From NCBI RefSeq assembly GCF_000282895.1, contig NZ_ALBQ01000009.1, positions 47,121-111,120 on the forward strand: 64,000 nucleotides of DNA. Direction: 5' to 3'. Below are positions 43,243-52,761 of this stretch, piece by piece. The notes below the pieces were generated by a model. The model did not search any database. It was not told where the DNA came from and was given only the letters and a program-made list of their open reading frames with translations. A program made the position numbers and the translations under genes. Numbering within the stretch: the first letter of the stretch is position 1; each line of letters begins with the position of its first letter. Source of the DNA: Sphingomonas sp. ATCC 31555. GTDB lineage: Bacteria; Pseudomonadota; Alphaproteobacteria; Sphingomonadales; Sphingomonadaceae.

Positions 43243-44749
43243 GGCCGACCCCCTTTTCGAGACTTCATCGACGCGGCTCGTAGCCGAGGCGGTGCCCGGG
43301 GACAACGCGGCGCCGATGAGCGTCAGCGAACTCTCCGGCCGGCTGAAGCGAATGGTGGAGGGCGAGTTCGGGCATGTCCGCCTGCGCGGCGAGATTTCGG
43401 GCTGGAAGCGCGCCGCCTCGGGCCATGCCTATCTCGCGCTCAAGGACATGGACGCGGTGATTGACGGCGTGATCTGGCGCGGCGCTGCCTCGGCACTGCC
43501 CTTCCAGCCGCAGGACGGGCTGGAAGTGATCGCCACCGGCAAGCTCACCATCTATCCCGGTCGTTCCAAATACCAGATCGTCATCGAGCGGATGGAGCTG
43601 GCCGGCGAGGGCGCGCTGATGGCGCTGCTGGAGAAGCTCAAGGCCAAGCTGGCGGGCGAGGGGCTATTCGACGCTCCGCGGAAGAAGCCGCTGCCCTATA
43701 TGCCCAAGGTGATTGGCGTGGTGACCTCGCCAACGGGCGCGGTGATCCGCGATATCCTGCATCGGTTGGAAGACCGGTTCCCGAGCCACGTCCTGGTCTG
43801 GCCAGTGAAGGTGCAGGGTGACGGATCGGCGCAAGAGGTCGCGCGTGCCGTGCGCGGGTTTGACGCGATCGCGCCAGGGGGCCCGGTTCCGCGTCCGGAC
43901 CTTCTGATCGTGGCGCGCGGCGGCGGCTCGATCGAGGACCTCTGGTCGTTCAACGAGGAAGTCGTGGTTCGTGCAGTGGCCGAATGCTCGATCCCGATCA
44001 TCTCGGCGGTGGGCCACGAGACCGATACCACGCTGTGCGACTTCGCCGCAGATCTGCGCGCGCCAACACCCACGGCCGCCGCCGAGATCGCGGTGCCGGT
44101 GCTCTCCGAAGTCCGCCACGGCATCGCCACTTTGGCCCACCGTACCGAGCGTTGCGTTCGGCGCTATCACGAGCGTGCCGGGGAACGGCTTGCGGCGCTG
44201 GTCCGCGTGCTGCCGCGCCGCGATGCGCTGCTGGGGCCGCAGCGCCAGCGGCTCGACGACGTCGGCGCGCGTCTGGGGCTGGGGCTTGAACGCCGCGTGG
44301 CGGTCGCGCGTGGCCAGCTCGATCGCGCCGGCGCCGCACTGCGCCCGGCGGCTCTCGAACAAAGGCTGGCAACCGCACGGCAGCGGTTGGGCGGCATTGC
44401 GCTCGATCGCGCTGCCGATCGCGAGTTGGCCACGCGCCGCCAGCGCTTCGCCCGCCCGGCCGAGGCGCTGAAGCTCGCAATACTTGAACGCCGCTTCGCC
44501 ACCGCTTCGGAGCGGTTCGCGGCGATCGGCCGGCATCTCGAACTGCTCGATCCCGAGCTGCCGCTTAAGAAAGGCTATGCCTGGGTGGAGGCGCGCGGCA
44601 CCGGCAAGGTCGTCGCCTCGGCCGAAGACGCCCGAGCGGCGCAAGCCGTGACGCTGCATTTTGCCGATGGTCCGGTAGAAGCCCGGGTTGAGCGCGGGGC
44701 CGGCAAATCCTATGTTTCGCCGAAGCCCGAGCAGCCGACGCTGCTGTGA
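43241..44749 (+). CDS. xseA: Exodeoxyribonuclease VII large subunit
   Basis: The 502-residue protein has an N-terminal OB fold (about 25-125, [25 protein letters not shown]), the catalytic core ([47 protein letters not shown]) and a long coiled coil before the C-terminal segment [15 protein letters not shown]. With XseB it degrades single-stranded DNA to oligonucleotides. ATG at 43241 agrees with the extended N-terminus ([13 protein letters not shown]) that I recall from relatives; ATG at 43316 is a shorter option. It is divergent from purD. Confidence 0.93.
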   Translation: MADPLFETSSTRLVAEAVPGDNAAPMSVSELSGRLKRMVEGEFGHVRLRGEISGWKRAASGHAYLALKDMDAVIDGVIWRGAASALPFQPQDGLEVIATGKLTIYPGRSKYQIVIERMELAGEGALMALLEKLKAKLAGEGLFDAPRKKPLPYMPKVIGVVTSPTGAVIRDILHRLEDRFPSHVLVWPVKVQGDGSAQEVARAVRGFDAIAPGGPVPRPDLLIVARGGGSIEDLWSFNEEVVVRAVAECSIPIISAVGHETDTTLCDFAADLRAPTPTAAAEIAVPVLSEVRHGIATLAHRTERCVRRYHERAGERLAALVRVLPRRDALLGPQRQRLDDVGARLGLGLERRVAVARGQLDRAGAALRPAALEQRLATARQRLGGIALDRAADRELATRRQRFARPAEALKLAILERRFATASERFAAIGRHLELLDPELPLKKGYAWVEARGTGKVVASAEDARAAQAVTLHFADGPVEARVERGAGKSYVSPKPEQPTLL

Positions 44750-44789
44750 GGCGTACCCGCAACTCGAATATTCAGGAATGGCGCCGCCC

Positions 44790-44987
44790 ATGTTGATGTC
44801 GAATACCGCCCGCGCCGCCAAGCTCCATTATATGGCCAATGGCTTTCGCGTTCTCGCGCCTGGCGATCACGTGCTGTGCGCCGTCACTGGCGCCCGTATT
44901 CCGATCGATGAGCTTCGCTACTGGAGCGTCGATCGGCAGGAGCCCTATGCCAGCGCCGAAGCGGCGGTGCAGGCGCTCGGCGCCTGA
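44790..44987 (+). CDS. DUF2093 protein (65 aa)
   Basis: The small protein reads MLMSNTARAAKLHY...GFRVLAPGDHVLCAVTGARIPIDELRYWSV, matching DUF2093, a short alphaproteobacterial family of unknown function. The ATG at 44790 is preferred; an ATG at 44778 adds four residues. Its stop overlaps the M23 peptidase start (TGATG). It lies 40 bases after xseA, probably in the same operon. Confidence 0.85.
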   Translation: MLMSNTARAAKLHYMANGFRVLAPGDHVLCAVTGARIPIDELRYWSVDRQEPYASAEAAVQALGA

Positions 44988-45832
44988 TGTTCAGCCGGCG
45001 GCGGTTCGCCGCGGGTTGCGTAGCATTGATTGCAGCGCCGACCGCCCGTGCCCGTGGCGCAGGGGAGACTGACTCCTTCGCACTGGTCGGCAGTCTCGAG
45101 CAAGGTGGCTGGGCGCTGGGGCAAGTACCTGTCGGCACCAGCAGCCTCCGTGTCGACGATCGGCTGATCCCCTTTGCCGCTGATGGGCGATTTCCTGTCG
45201 GATTCGATCGCGATGCGGCCCGCGGTGCAAGGCTGGAGGCCGTACTGCCGGACGGGCGATCGGTCCGTGCCGATCTGGCGATCATGCCTCGGCAGTGGAA
45301 CCTCTCGCGACTGAATCGCCTTCCGAAATACCCGGTCCCGAGCGCGGAATTCGCCGCTCGTCGTCCGGCCGAACTGGCCCAGATCGCTTCCGCTCGGGAA
45401 AAGCAAACGGCGGCGCAAGGTTGGCGGCAGCCCTTTCGCTGGCCCGCCATCGGACGCATCTCCACTCTGTTTGGTGCGCAGCGAATCTATTCGGGCGAGC
45501 CTGGTGCTTACCACTCGGGCATCGATCTGGCCCTTCCCACAGGAACGCCAGTGCATGCGCCGGCGGACGGCGTGGTCATCCTGGCTGCAGAGGCGCCCTT
45601 CATGTTGGAGGGCAATCTGCTGATGCTTGATCACGGCATGGGCCTGTCCAGCGCTTTCCTGCACCTGTCCCGTATCGATGTTCGCACCGGCGATGCCGTC
45701 TCGCAAGGCCAGCTGATCGGCGCAGTGGGCGCAACCGGGCGTGCGACTGGCCCTCATTTGCACTGGGGGTTGATGTGGCGCGGAGCTCGTATCGATCCGC
45801 TGCTCGTCGCAGGGAGCATGCCGCGCCTTTGA
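44987..45832 (+). CDS. Exported M23 family metallopeptidase
   Basis: The 281-residue protein has an N-terminal RR-containing signal (SRRRFAAG) suggesting Tat or Sec export, a beta-rich middle, and a LytM/M23 domain (about 160-275). The zinc site is intact: HSGIDLA (HxxxD) and HLHWGL (HxH). It would cleave peptidoglycan cross-bridges or serve in envelope remodelling. It is cotranslated with the DUF2093 gene. Confidence 0.92.
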   Translation: MFSRRRFAAGCVALIAAPTARARGAGETDSFALVGSLEQGGWALGQVPVGTSSLRVDDRLIPFAADGRFPVGFDRDAARGARLEAVLPDGRSVRADLAIMPRQWNLSRLNRLPKYPVPSAEFAARRPAELAQIASAREKQTAAQGWRQPFRWPAIGRISTLFGAQRIYSGEPGAYHSGIDLALPTGTPVHAPADGVVILAAEAPFMLEGNLLMLDHGMGLSSAFLHLSRIDVRTGDAVSQGQLIGAVGATGRATGPHLHWGLMWRGARIDPLLVAGSMPRL

Positions 45833-45989
45833 AACATTTTGTTGCTGGAAACTTAGCGGAAATCCAGCCGAAATGTCCCAGCTACCTTCGCTTATTTGCT
45901 GAAATTATTAGTGCTTTTGATGTCACTCCCGCGTGAAAGATTGAGCCTCTCTGCGCTTGGACCTTTACAGTTCCGCTACGAAACGTTTC
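45831..45989 (+). promoter_or_regulatory. AT-rich regulatory region of the first TonB receptor
   Basis: This gene-free stretch contains three short motifs also present upstream of the receptor at 49527: GAAACATT (45831), GGAAACTTA (45847) and TTTGCTGAAAT (45895). It also holds the palindrome GAAACGTTTC (45980-45989), whose central CG resembles LacI/GalR operators. No clear -35/-10 pair was found. Confidence 0.4.
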
Positions 45990-46037
45990 CACATGCACCC
46001 AGGCCAATGCGGACCCCGTCGCGCAGTTGGCAAGAAC

Positions 46038-46061
46038 GCCGCCGAAACTGGTTTCGGCGGC
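46038..46061 (+). promoter_or_regulatory. Perfect leader hairpin before the first TonB receptor
   Basis: GCCGCCGAAAC is followed by TG and then its exact reverse complement, a 24-base perfect palindrome ending nine bases before the ribosome site AGGG (46071-46074). TGTAATTTG follows. It could be an attenuator or could control ribosome access or mRNA stability for the receptor. Confidence 0.55.
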
Positions 46062-46079
46062 TGTAATTTGAGGGTGATC

Positions 46080-49028
46080 ATGCAGAATTATCGATCCGCT
46101 CTGCGGGCTGGCACCAGTCTTTCAGCGGCCCTTCTCGCCACTGCGTTCATGAGCGCGCCTGCGATGGCGCAAACCACGTCCGCCGGCACTGCGCAGTCCG
46201 CTACTTCCGAAGCGCCCGATCAGGGCCCGGGTCAGGAAATCGTCGTTACCGGTTCCTTGTTCGGAACGACGAAGATCACGCCGTCGCCGGTCACCACCGT
46301 TACCGCCGAGAACCTCGATCAGCGCGGCATCACCACGATCCAAGACGCCGTGCAGAAGCTGTCGTCGAACAACGGTCCGGCGCTGACCAACTCGTTCACG
46401 GCAAACGGCGCGTTCGCGGGCGGCGCCTCGGCGGTTTCGCTGCGCGGCATGACGACCAACTCGACGCTTGTGCTCTTCGACGGCTTGCGCGCCGCTTACT
46501 ATCCGCTCGCTGACGATGGCTCGCGCAATTTCGTCGATCTGAACACCATCCCCGACGACATCGTCGATCGTATCGAAGTGCTCCGCGACGGCGCCTCGTC
46601 CAGCTACGGTGCGGACGCGATCGCGGGCGTCGTCAACATCATCACCAAGAAGCAGTTTGAAGGCATTTCAGGCCGCGTCGAAGCCGGCGTGGCGCAGCGC
46701 GGTTTCGGCGCCAGCCAGCGGCTGTCGCTCACCGCCGGAACCGGCGATCTCGACGAAAAGGGCTACAACGCCTATATCAGCGGCTTCTATTATCACAGCG
46801 ATCTGGTACGTAACAGCGACCTGAAGGCGCCGTTCAACAGCGACGACAAGACCCGCATCGGCGGTCCGGACGACACCATCAATCCCGATACGTTCGGCGT
46901 CACCAACGCGGGGTCGAACCTCTACGTGGCGCCAGGATCGGGCGGCCGCTATCAGCTCCTGGCCGGCAATTGCCTCAACGGGTCGTCCGTCTCCAGCTCC
47001 GCATCCCAGCTTGCTGGCAATGATCTGCTGCCGACCAATGTCTGCCGGGTCGATACCGTGAATCGCTACGGTGTCGTTGCGCCGGAGATCGAGCGCTTCG
47101 GCGGCTCCGCGCGTTTCACCGCCAATCTGAACGACGAAACCCAGGCATATCTGGCGTTGAACTTCCAGCAGGCGACCAGCAGCTATTCGGGCACCCCGTC
47201 CACCATCTATGCCCATGCGCCGACCGGCGTCTTCTATCCGCAATATTCGACCCGCTCTGATGCGGCACGCTTTGCGGCGGGATCGCAGCCGCTGACGCTG
47301 CCGGTCTATGTCTGTGCCGCACGGGTGAATTGCGCCACGGCCGCCGACGGCCGCCTGAATCCCAACAATCCGTTCGCGGCGTCGGGCGACACGGCGCTGC
47401 TGGTGGGCGGTCTTCCCAACTCGATCGAACAGGATCGCACGCGCAGCCGCGTCTACCGCGCCGCTGCCGGTGTGACCGGTCAGGTGTTCGGCTGGGATTA
47501 TCAGTTCGACGCGACCGCAATGCACAGCGATCTGAAGCGTGAACAGAACGGCTATGTCTACATCCAGCACCTGCTCGATGTGATCGCCGACGGCACGTAC
47601 AATTTCGTCAACCCGTCGGCGAACAGCGCGGCGGTGATGAACTATCTGATGCCGGAGAACGTCACCAACGCTTCGTCGGATCTCTACCAGGCACAGGTTT
47701 CGTTCAAGAAGGCCGTGATGGACCTGCCGGGTGGCCCGCTCAACGTCGGCTTCGGTGGATCGATCTTCTACGAAGCCGTGGATTCGCCCAGCGCGAACAC
47801 CGACTTCAATGGCCCGACTCAGCGCTATTTCCGTCTGAACGCCTTCGGTACGGAAGGACATCGGACCGTCTCGTCGGCATTCGGCGAAGTGAATGCGCCG
47901 ATCCTGTCGATTCTCGACGTCAACCTCTCCGGCCGGTACGACCATTACTCCACCGGGCAGAGCTATTTCTCGCCTAAGGTCGGCGCCAAGCTGACGCCGA
48001 TCCGCCAGATCACGGTGCGCGGCACCTGGTCGCGCGGCTTCCGCATCCCAAGCTTCGCGGAAGCGAACGCGTTGCCGACGACGGGCTATGTCACGAACGG
48101 TCCGTCAAACTTCAACGACACCTATCTCGCGCAATATGGCTGCACCGTCGCGACCTTCGCGTCGTGCCCCACCTATATTCGGTCGGGCAGCTATGGCTCG
48201 ACGACGCTGGCGACGCCGGATCTGAAGCCGGAGAAGTCGCGCAGTTGGACGGCCGGCGTGTATTTCGAGCCGGTTCGCGGCGTGTCGTTCACCGTCGATT
48301 ACTTCAACATCAAGAAGACCGGCGCGATCACCACGCTTCCTGCCGGTCCGGCGCTGACCGCCTATTACACCGGCCAGCAAATCCCCGCCGGATACGAGGT
48401 AATCGCGGACTCCCCCGATCCGGCGTTCCCCAACGCCACGCCGCGCATCGCGTTCGTTCGCTCGAGCTTCGTCAATGCGAACACGATCAAGTCCGAAGGC
48501 ATTGACTTCGGCATGAACGTGCAGAAGCAGTTCGGCGAGGTCGCCTGGACCAGCAACCTGGATGCGACGCTGCAGCTGGAGCTGAGCACCACGTTGCCGG
48601 ATGGCACGCGCCAGACCTATGTCGATACGCTCGGCAATTATAACCTTACCGCAGGCAGCGGCACCTTCCGCTGGCACGGCAACTGGCAGAACACGTTCAG
48701 CTTCCGGCAATTCACGCTGTCGGGCACGGTGAACTACACGTCCGGCTACGACCTTTCGGCGATGGACCAAGACAATGCCTATGCCGATTGCGGTCTGAAG
48801 CCGAGCTGGTTCAATGGATGCCGCGTGAAGAGCTACACCACCTTCGACCTCAACGCTGCGGTCAACGTGAACGATCGGGTCACCGTGTACGGCACGATCC
48901 TCAATCTGTTCGATCGCATGCCGGGCGTGGATCCGGCGACCTATGGCGCGTACCTGTACAACCCTGTTCAGGCAGGGAATGGCGTCTATGGCCGCATGTT
49001 CCGCGCGGGAGCGAAGTTCAGCTTCTAA
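46080..49028 (+). CDS. TonB-dependent outer-membrane receptor (982 aa)
   Basis: Signal peptide (about 1-37, ending AMAQ), TonB box-like QEIVVTGS, plug domain (about 65-180, ending LRDGASSSYGADAIAGVVNIITKK) and a 22-strand barrel ending in Phe (AGAKFSF). It imports a scarce substrate across the outer membrane using TonB energy. In sphingomonads receptors of this class often take up glycans, peptides or plant compounds; the ligand cannot be read. ATG at 46080 has AGGG 5 bases upstream. It carries a strong terminator. Confidence 0.93.
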   Translation: MQNYRSALRAGTSLSAALLATAFMSAPAMAQTTSAGTAQSATSEAPDQGPGQEIVVTGSLFGTTKITPSPVTTVTAENLDQRGITTIQDAVQKLSSNNGPALTNSFTANGAFAGGASAVSLRGMTTNSTLVLFDGLRAAYYPLADDGSRNFVDLNTIPDDIVDRIEVLRDGASSSYGADAIAGVVNIITKKQFEGISGRVEAGVAQRGFGASQRLSLTAGTGDLDEKGYNAYISGFYYHSDLVRNSDLKAPFNSDDKTRIGGPDDTINPDTFGVTNAGSNLYVAPGSGGRYQLLAGNCLNGSSVSSSASQLAGNDLLPTNVCRVDTVNRYGVVAPEIERFGGSARFTANLNDETQAYLALNFQQATSSYSGTPSTIYAHAPTGVFYPQYSTRSDAARFAAGSQPLTLPVYVCAARVNCATAADGRLNPNNPFAASGDTALLVGGLPNSIEQDRTRSRVYRAAAGVTGQVFGWDYQFDATAMHSDLKREQNGYVYIQHLLDVIADGTYNFVNPSANSAAVMNYLMPENVTNASSDLYQAQVSFKKAVMDLPGGPLNVGFGGSIFYEAVDSPSANTDFNGPTQRYFRLNAFGTEGHRTVSSAFGEVNAPILSILDVNLSGRYDHYSTGQSYFSPKVGAKLTPIRQITVRGTWSRGFRIPSFAEANALPTTGYVTNGPSNFNDTYLAQYGCTVATFASCPTYIRSGSYGSTTLATPDLKPEKSRSWTAGVYFEPVRGVSFTVDYFNIKKTGAITTLPAGPALTAYYTGQQIPAGYEVIADSPDPAFPNATPRIAFVRSSFVNANTIKSEGIDFGMNVQKQFGEVAWTSNLDATLQLELSTTLPDGTRQTYVDTLGNYNLTAGSGTFRWHGNWQNTFSFRQFTLSGTVNYTSGYDLSAMDQDNAYADCGLKPSWFNGCRVKSYTTFDLNAAVNVNDRVTVYGTILNLFDRMPGVDPATYGAYLYNPVQAGNGVYGRMFRAGAKFSF

Positions 49029-49052
49029 CGCCGCCGAATATGGAAACTTCAG

Positions 49053-49092
49053 CGCCGCGCCCTTCCAGCAAGGGCGCGGCGTTCTCGTTTTT
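49053..49092 (+). terminator. Rho-independent terminator of the first TonB receptor
   Basis: CGCCGCGCCCTT pairs perfectly with AAGGGCGCGGCG over the loop CCAGC and is followed by TTCTCGTTTTT. It is a textbook intrinsic terminator 24 bases after the stop. Confidence 0.92.
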
Positions 49093-49526
49093 ATGGTCTG
49101 AGCTTATCCCCATGCCAAAAAACGGCCGTGCTTATTAAGTGGAGCGCCCAATTCCGCCGAGAGCTACGACAAGGCAACTTCCGCGCCGCATCGCTTGCAT
49201 GCAGGCTGGTCCTTCTGTCAGGCCAGCAATTTAGTTTCCGTGCTATTAATGGAAACTTACGTGCCTAAAAATCTTACCAGCTGACCTGCAGTCTAATATA
49301 ATATACCAAAAGTGAAATGTTTGCTGAAATATTCATTCACAGGTGTGGTGTTTCAGCTACACTCTGTCGAAACATTGCGGAAACATGACTGCGGCCAGTT
49401 TACAGAAGAGGCTTGCAACTGCTTCTCTCGTGCCAAGCTCCGCCATTTCAGCCGAAGTGAGCGGTGCGGGGAGTAATCCGGCATGTGTGCCCATGCACCA
49501 ACATCGCCGGGCAAAGAGGGAATCTC
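49093..49526 (+). other. Gene-free regulatory stretch before the second TonB receptor
   Basis: This stretch of more than 400 bases is unusually AT-rich, notably 49230-49350, with runs such as TAATATAATATACC. It contains GGAAACTTA (49251), TTTGCTGAAAT (49320) and GAAACATT (49369), all shared with the region upstream of the first receptor, in a different order. No convincing small gene was found. It probably holds the promoter and operators of the receptor. Confidence 0.5.
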
Positions 49527-52500
49527 ATGAAGAACATGCAAGTGAAGCTCCGGGGGGGGATTGCCTTGTCGGCTTTCGTCCTGGCAGGCGTGCTGACGGC
49601 ATCGCCGGCTCTTGCCCAGGATACGGTTCCGCAGACCGACGACGCCGCGCAAGGTTCGCAGGAAATCGTCGTTACCGGATCGCGCATTCCGCAGCCCAAT
49701 CTGACGTCCACTGCGCCGGTTACGGTCGTCTCGAGCGAAGACATCAAGGCGCAGGGAACGACCCGCGTTGAAGATCTTCTGAACTCGTTGCCGTCCGTCG
49801 CGGCCAGCCAAGCGAGTTCGCTCGCCAACGGCGCCACTGGTACCGCCACGGTCGACTTGCGCGGTTTGGGTACCGCCCGCACCCTGACCCTGGTCAATGG
49901 CCGCCGGCTCATGCCGGGTACCCCCGGCCCTGGCGGTGGCTCTGCTGCTGACATCAACATCATCCCTGCCGCTATGGTGAAGCGCGTTGAAGTGCTGACT
50001 GGTGGCGCTTCGTCCACCTATGGCGCCGACGCCGTTGCCGGCGTCGTCAACTTCATCCTGGATACCGATTTCGAAGGGTTCCGGATCGATGGTCAATACA
50101 GCGTGTACCAGCACGGCAACCGGAATAAGGTTACGCCGCCGCTGCTGGACGCGCGCACTGCGGCCGGACAGAGCGGTTTTGACTATCCGACCGGCAGTGT
50201 CGTCGATGGTGGTGCGTTCGACGGAACGGTCGCGTTCGGCACGAAGTTGGGAGATGGCGGCCATGCAATGGCCTATTTCGGCTATCGTAAGGTCAACGCC
50301 GTAACGCAGGCCCGGCGCGATTACAGCGCCTGCACGATCCAGAACACCGGCGCCGGCCGTCCGCAGTGCGGCGGTTCGCTGACCTCGGGTAACGGCACGG
50401 CGATTCTTTTCGATCCGCGGCTCAACACCAGCTCGTCGACTGTCTATACTTTCATGCCAAACGGCGGGTTCGAAAATACGACTACCCGCTTTAACTTCGC
50501 CCCGACTAACTATTTTCAGCGGCCAGACGAACGATTTACCGCTGGTGCTTTCATCAATTATGAAGTTGCGGACTCGTTCAAGCCGTATCTTGAGTTCATG
50601 TTCATGGACGATCGTACGGTGGCGCAGATCGCGCCGTCGGGCGATTTCGGTAACACACTCACGGTGAACTGCGACAACCCGCTGCTGAGCGCGGCACAGC
50701 GCTCGGTCATCTGCGCTTCGGGCAACCTGATCAACGGCTTCCTGGGCGATTTCCCCCTGGCAGCTGCCGCGCCCTACAACCCGAACCCCAGCGCGCCGGC
50801 GCTCACCTTCTTCGATCCACGGACTGGCACGCCTTATAACCGCGCTTTCATGCAGTTGCTGCGCCGCAACACCGAGGGTGGGCCCCGCCAGGCGGACCTG
50901 CAACACACCAATTTCCGTGGCGTGATCGGCGCCAAGGGCGACCTATCCCCGGTGTGGAGCTATGACGCCTCCTACCAATATGGTCGGGTGAACTATTCGC
51001 AGACCTATCTGAACGAGTTTTCGGTTGCACGGCTGACCCGCGCACTAGATGTAGTCGACGACCCGCGCGTGGCTGGCATCAATCCGATCTGCCGCTCCGT
51101 GCTCGACGGCAGCGACGCTGCGTGCGTGCCCTACAACGTCTTCGCGGGACCGGGTCAGGCCAGTGCTGAGTCGGTTGCCTATCTTTCTGCCACCGGTTTT
51201 CAGCGCGGCAACACCACGGAGCAGGTGGCGAACGTCTCGTTCACCGGCGATCTCGGCCAATATGGTGCACGGCTTCCCTGGGCCACTGACGGAATCGGCG
51301 TGAACTTGGGCGTCGAATGGCGTCGCTCGTCGCTGGACCTGCAGACCGACAGCGCCTTCCAAGCCGGCGATCTGACCGGCCAGGGCGGCAGGACCCTGCC
51401 GATCTCCGGCAACTTCCGCGTCTATGAGTTTTTCGGTGAAACGCAGATACCGATCGTTCAGAACGGCTTCATCGAATCTTTGGCAATCAACGCCGGCTAT
51501 CGTCGTTCTTCGTACAAGACGAGCCGAGACAACAAGTTCGACACCGATACCTACAAGGTTGGTGTTGAGTTCGCGCCGGTTTCCGACATCCGGCTCCGCG
51601 GTACCTACAACCGCGCGGTGCGGGCGCCCAATCTGCAGGAGCTGTTCTCGACGGCGACGGTGGGGCTGAACGGCTCGGTCGATCCGTGTGCCGATATCGG
51701 CCCAATCACGGCGACCAATTACGGCTGTCGCGCACAGGGCATCGCCGTCGGTCAGGGTGTCACCGGCAATCCGGCCGGTCAGTATAACGGTCTGATTGGT
51801 GGCAATCCGAACCTGCAGCCGGAAGTGGCGACCACGAAGACGGCTGGTCTCGTCTTCCAGCCCAGCTTCCTTCGTAGCCTGGCGGTCACGGTCGATTACT
51901 TCGACATCAAGATCAAGAACGCGATTCGTGCGTTCGGCCAGGACGCGATCCTGCAGGATTGCGCAACGGCGACGGCTACCTTTACGCCCGCATCGTGCGC
52001 CCTCGTGCGTCGTGATGCGGCAGGCTCGCTTTGGCTGACGCCGGGCGGCTATGTTTCGGATCTGCCGAACAATGTCGGTGAACTGCAGACCAAGGGTATC
52101 GAGGTCGGTGCAAGCTATGCTGTTGGGCTAGGGTCGTTGGGCCGGCTGTCGTTCAACATGCAAGGCACGTATCTGGACAGCTATCGTGTCAATAACGGCC
52201 TGAGCAAGCCGTATGACTGCGCAGGTTACTACGGTTCGACCTGCAGCATCGGCGGCACGACGAATGCGGGTGCGCCGTTGCCCAAGTGGCGGCACAAGCT
52301 GCGTGCTAGCTGGCAGGTGAACCAGAGCGTCGGCATTTCGGCGCAGTGGCGCTACATCGGCGCGATCCACTCGCAGGCAACCAGCCCAGACGAAGCGCTG
52401 AAGGGTGCGTTCGTCTTCGATCCGGGCAGCCGCCTCAAGCCGTATAACTATATCGACCTGATGAGCAGCTTCCAGATCGGGAAGTCGTACACGTTCCGTC

Positions 52501-52670
52501 TCGGCGTGAACAACCTGTTCGATCTGGAGCCGCCGCTTGTGACGTCCGGCAACGCCGGCCGTGCAGGCTCGAACCAGTGCCCCACCGGGCCCTGCAACGG
52601 CAACACCTATCCGGCTACCTACGATGCGCTTGGTCGCTATCTGTTCGCCGGCGTAACGCTCAACTTCTGA
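49527..52670 (+). CDS. TonB-dependent outer-membrane receptor (1047 aa)
   Basis: Signal peptide (about 1-32, ending ALAQ), QEIVVTGSRIPQPNL TonB box and plug start, plug domain to about residue 180 (VLTGGASSTYGADAVAGVVNF), then a large barrel with terminal Phe (GVTLNF). The plug signature SRIPQPNL-TSTAPVTVV is typical of the oar-like/IROMP-type receptors abundant in sphingomonads. AGAGGG lies 6 bases before the ATG at 49527. It is followed by a terminator and then by a TPR-sulfotransferase on the same strand. Confidence 0.93.
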   Translation: MKNMQVKLRGGIALSAFVLAGVLTASPALAQDTVPQTDDAAQGSQEIVVTGSRIPQPNLTSTAPVTVVSSEDIKAQGTTRVEDLLNSLPSVAASQASSLANGATGTATVDLRGLGTARTLTLVNGRRLMPGTPGPGGGSAADINIIPAAMVKRVEVLTGGASSTYGADAVAGVVNFILDTDFEGFRIDGQYSVYQHGNRNKVTPPLLDARTAAGQSGFDYPTGSVVDGGAFDGTVAFGTKLGDGGHAMAYFGYRKVNAVTQARRDYSACTIQNTGAGRPQCGGSLTSGNGTAILFDPRLNTSSSTVYTFMPNGGFENTTTRFNFAPTNYFQRPDERFTAGAFINYEVADSFKPYLEFMFMDDRTVAQIAPSGDFGNTLTVNCDNPLLSAAQRSVICASGNLINGFLGDFPLAAAAPYNPNPSAPALTFFDPRTGTPYNRAFMQLLRRNTEGGPRQADLQHTNFRGVIGAKGDLSPVWSYDASYQYGRVNYSQTYLNEFSVARLTRALDVVDDPRVAGINPICRSVLDGSDAACVPYNVFAGPGQASAESVAYLSATGFQRGNTTEQVANVSFTGDLGQYGARLPWATDGIGVNLGVEWRRSSLDLQTDSAFQAGDLTGQGGRTLPISGNFRVYEFFGETQIPIVQNGFIESLAINAGYRRSSYKTSRDNKFDTDTYKVGVEFAPVSDIRLRGTYNRAVRAPNLQELFSTATVGLNGSVDPCADIGPITATNYGCRAQGIAVGQGVTGNPAGQYNGLIGGNPNLQPEVATTKTAGLVFQPSFLRSLAVTVDYFDIKIKNAIRAFGQDAILQDCATATATFTPASCALVRRDAAGSLWLTPGGYVSDLPNNVGELQTKGIEVGASYAVGLGSLGRLSFNMQGTYLDSYRVNNGLSKPYDCAGYYGSTCSIGGTTNAGAPLPKWRHKLRASWQVNQSVGISAQWRYIGAIHSQATSPDEALKGAFVFDPGSRLKPYNYIDLMSSFQIGKSYTFRLGVNNLFDLEPPLVTSGNAGRAGSNQCPTGPCNGNTYPATYDALGRYLFAGVTLNF

Positions 52671-52693
52671 GGCGAGCGACTTAAGATCCATTG

Positions 52694-52731
52694 GGGGCGG
52701 TCGGCTTTCTGCCGGCCGCCCCTCTTGTTTT
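52694..52731 (+). terminator. Rho-independent terminator of the second TonB receptor
   Basis: GGGGCGGTCGGC pairs with GCCGGCCGCCCC across TTTCT with one T-G wobble and is followed by TCTTGTTTT. It would reduce but perhaps not abolish read-through into the sulfotransferase gene 30 bases on. Confidence 0.88.
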
Positions 52732-52761
52732 ACCCCAGCCGAACGGCGCACAAGCTCTGCC

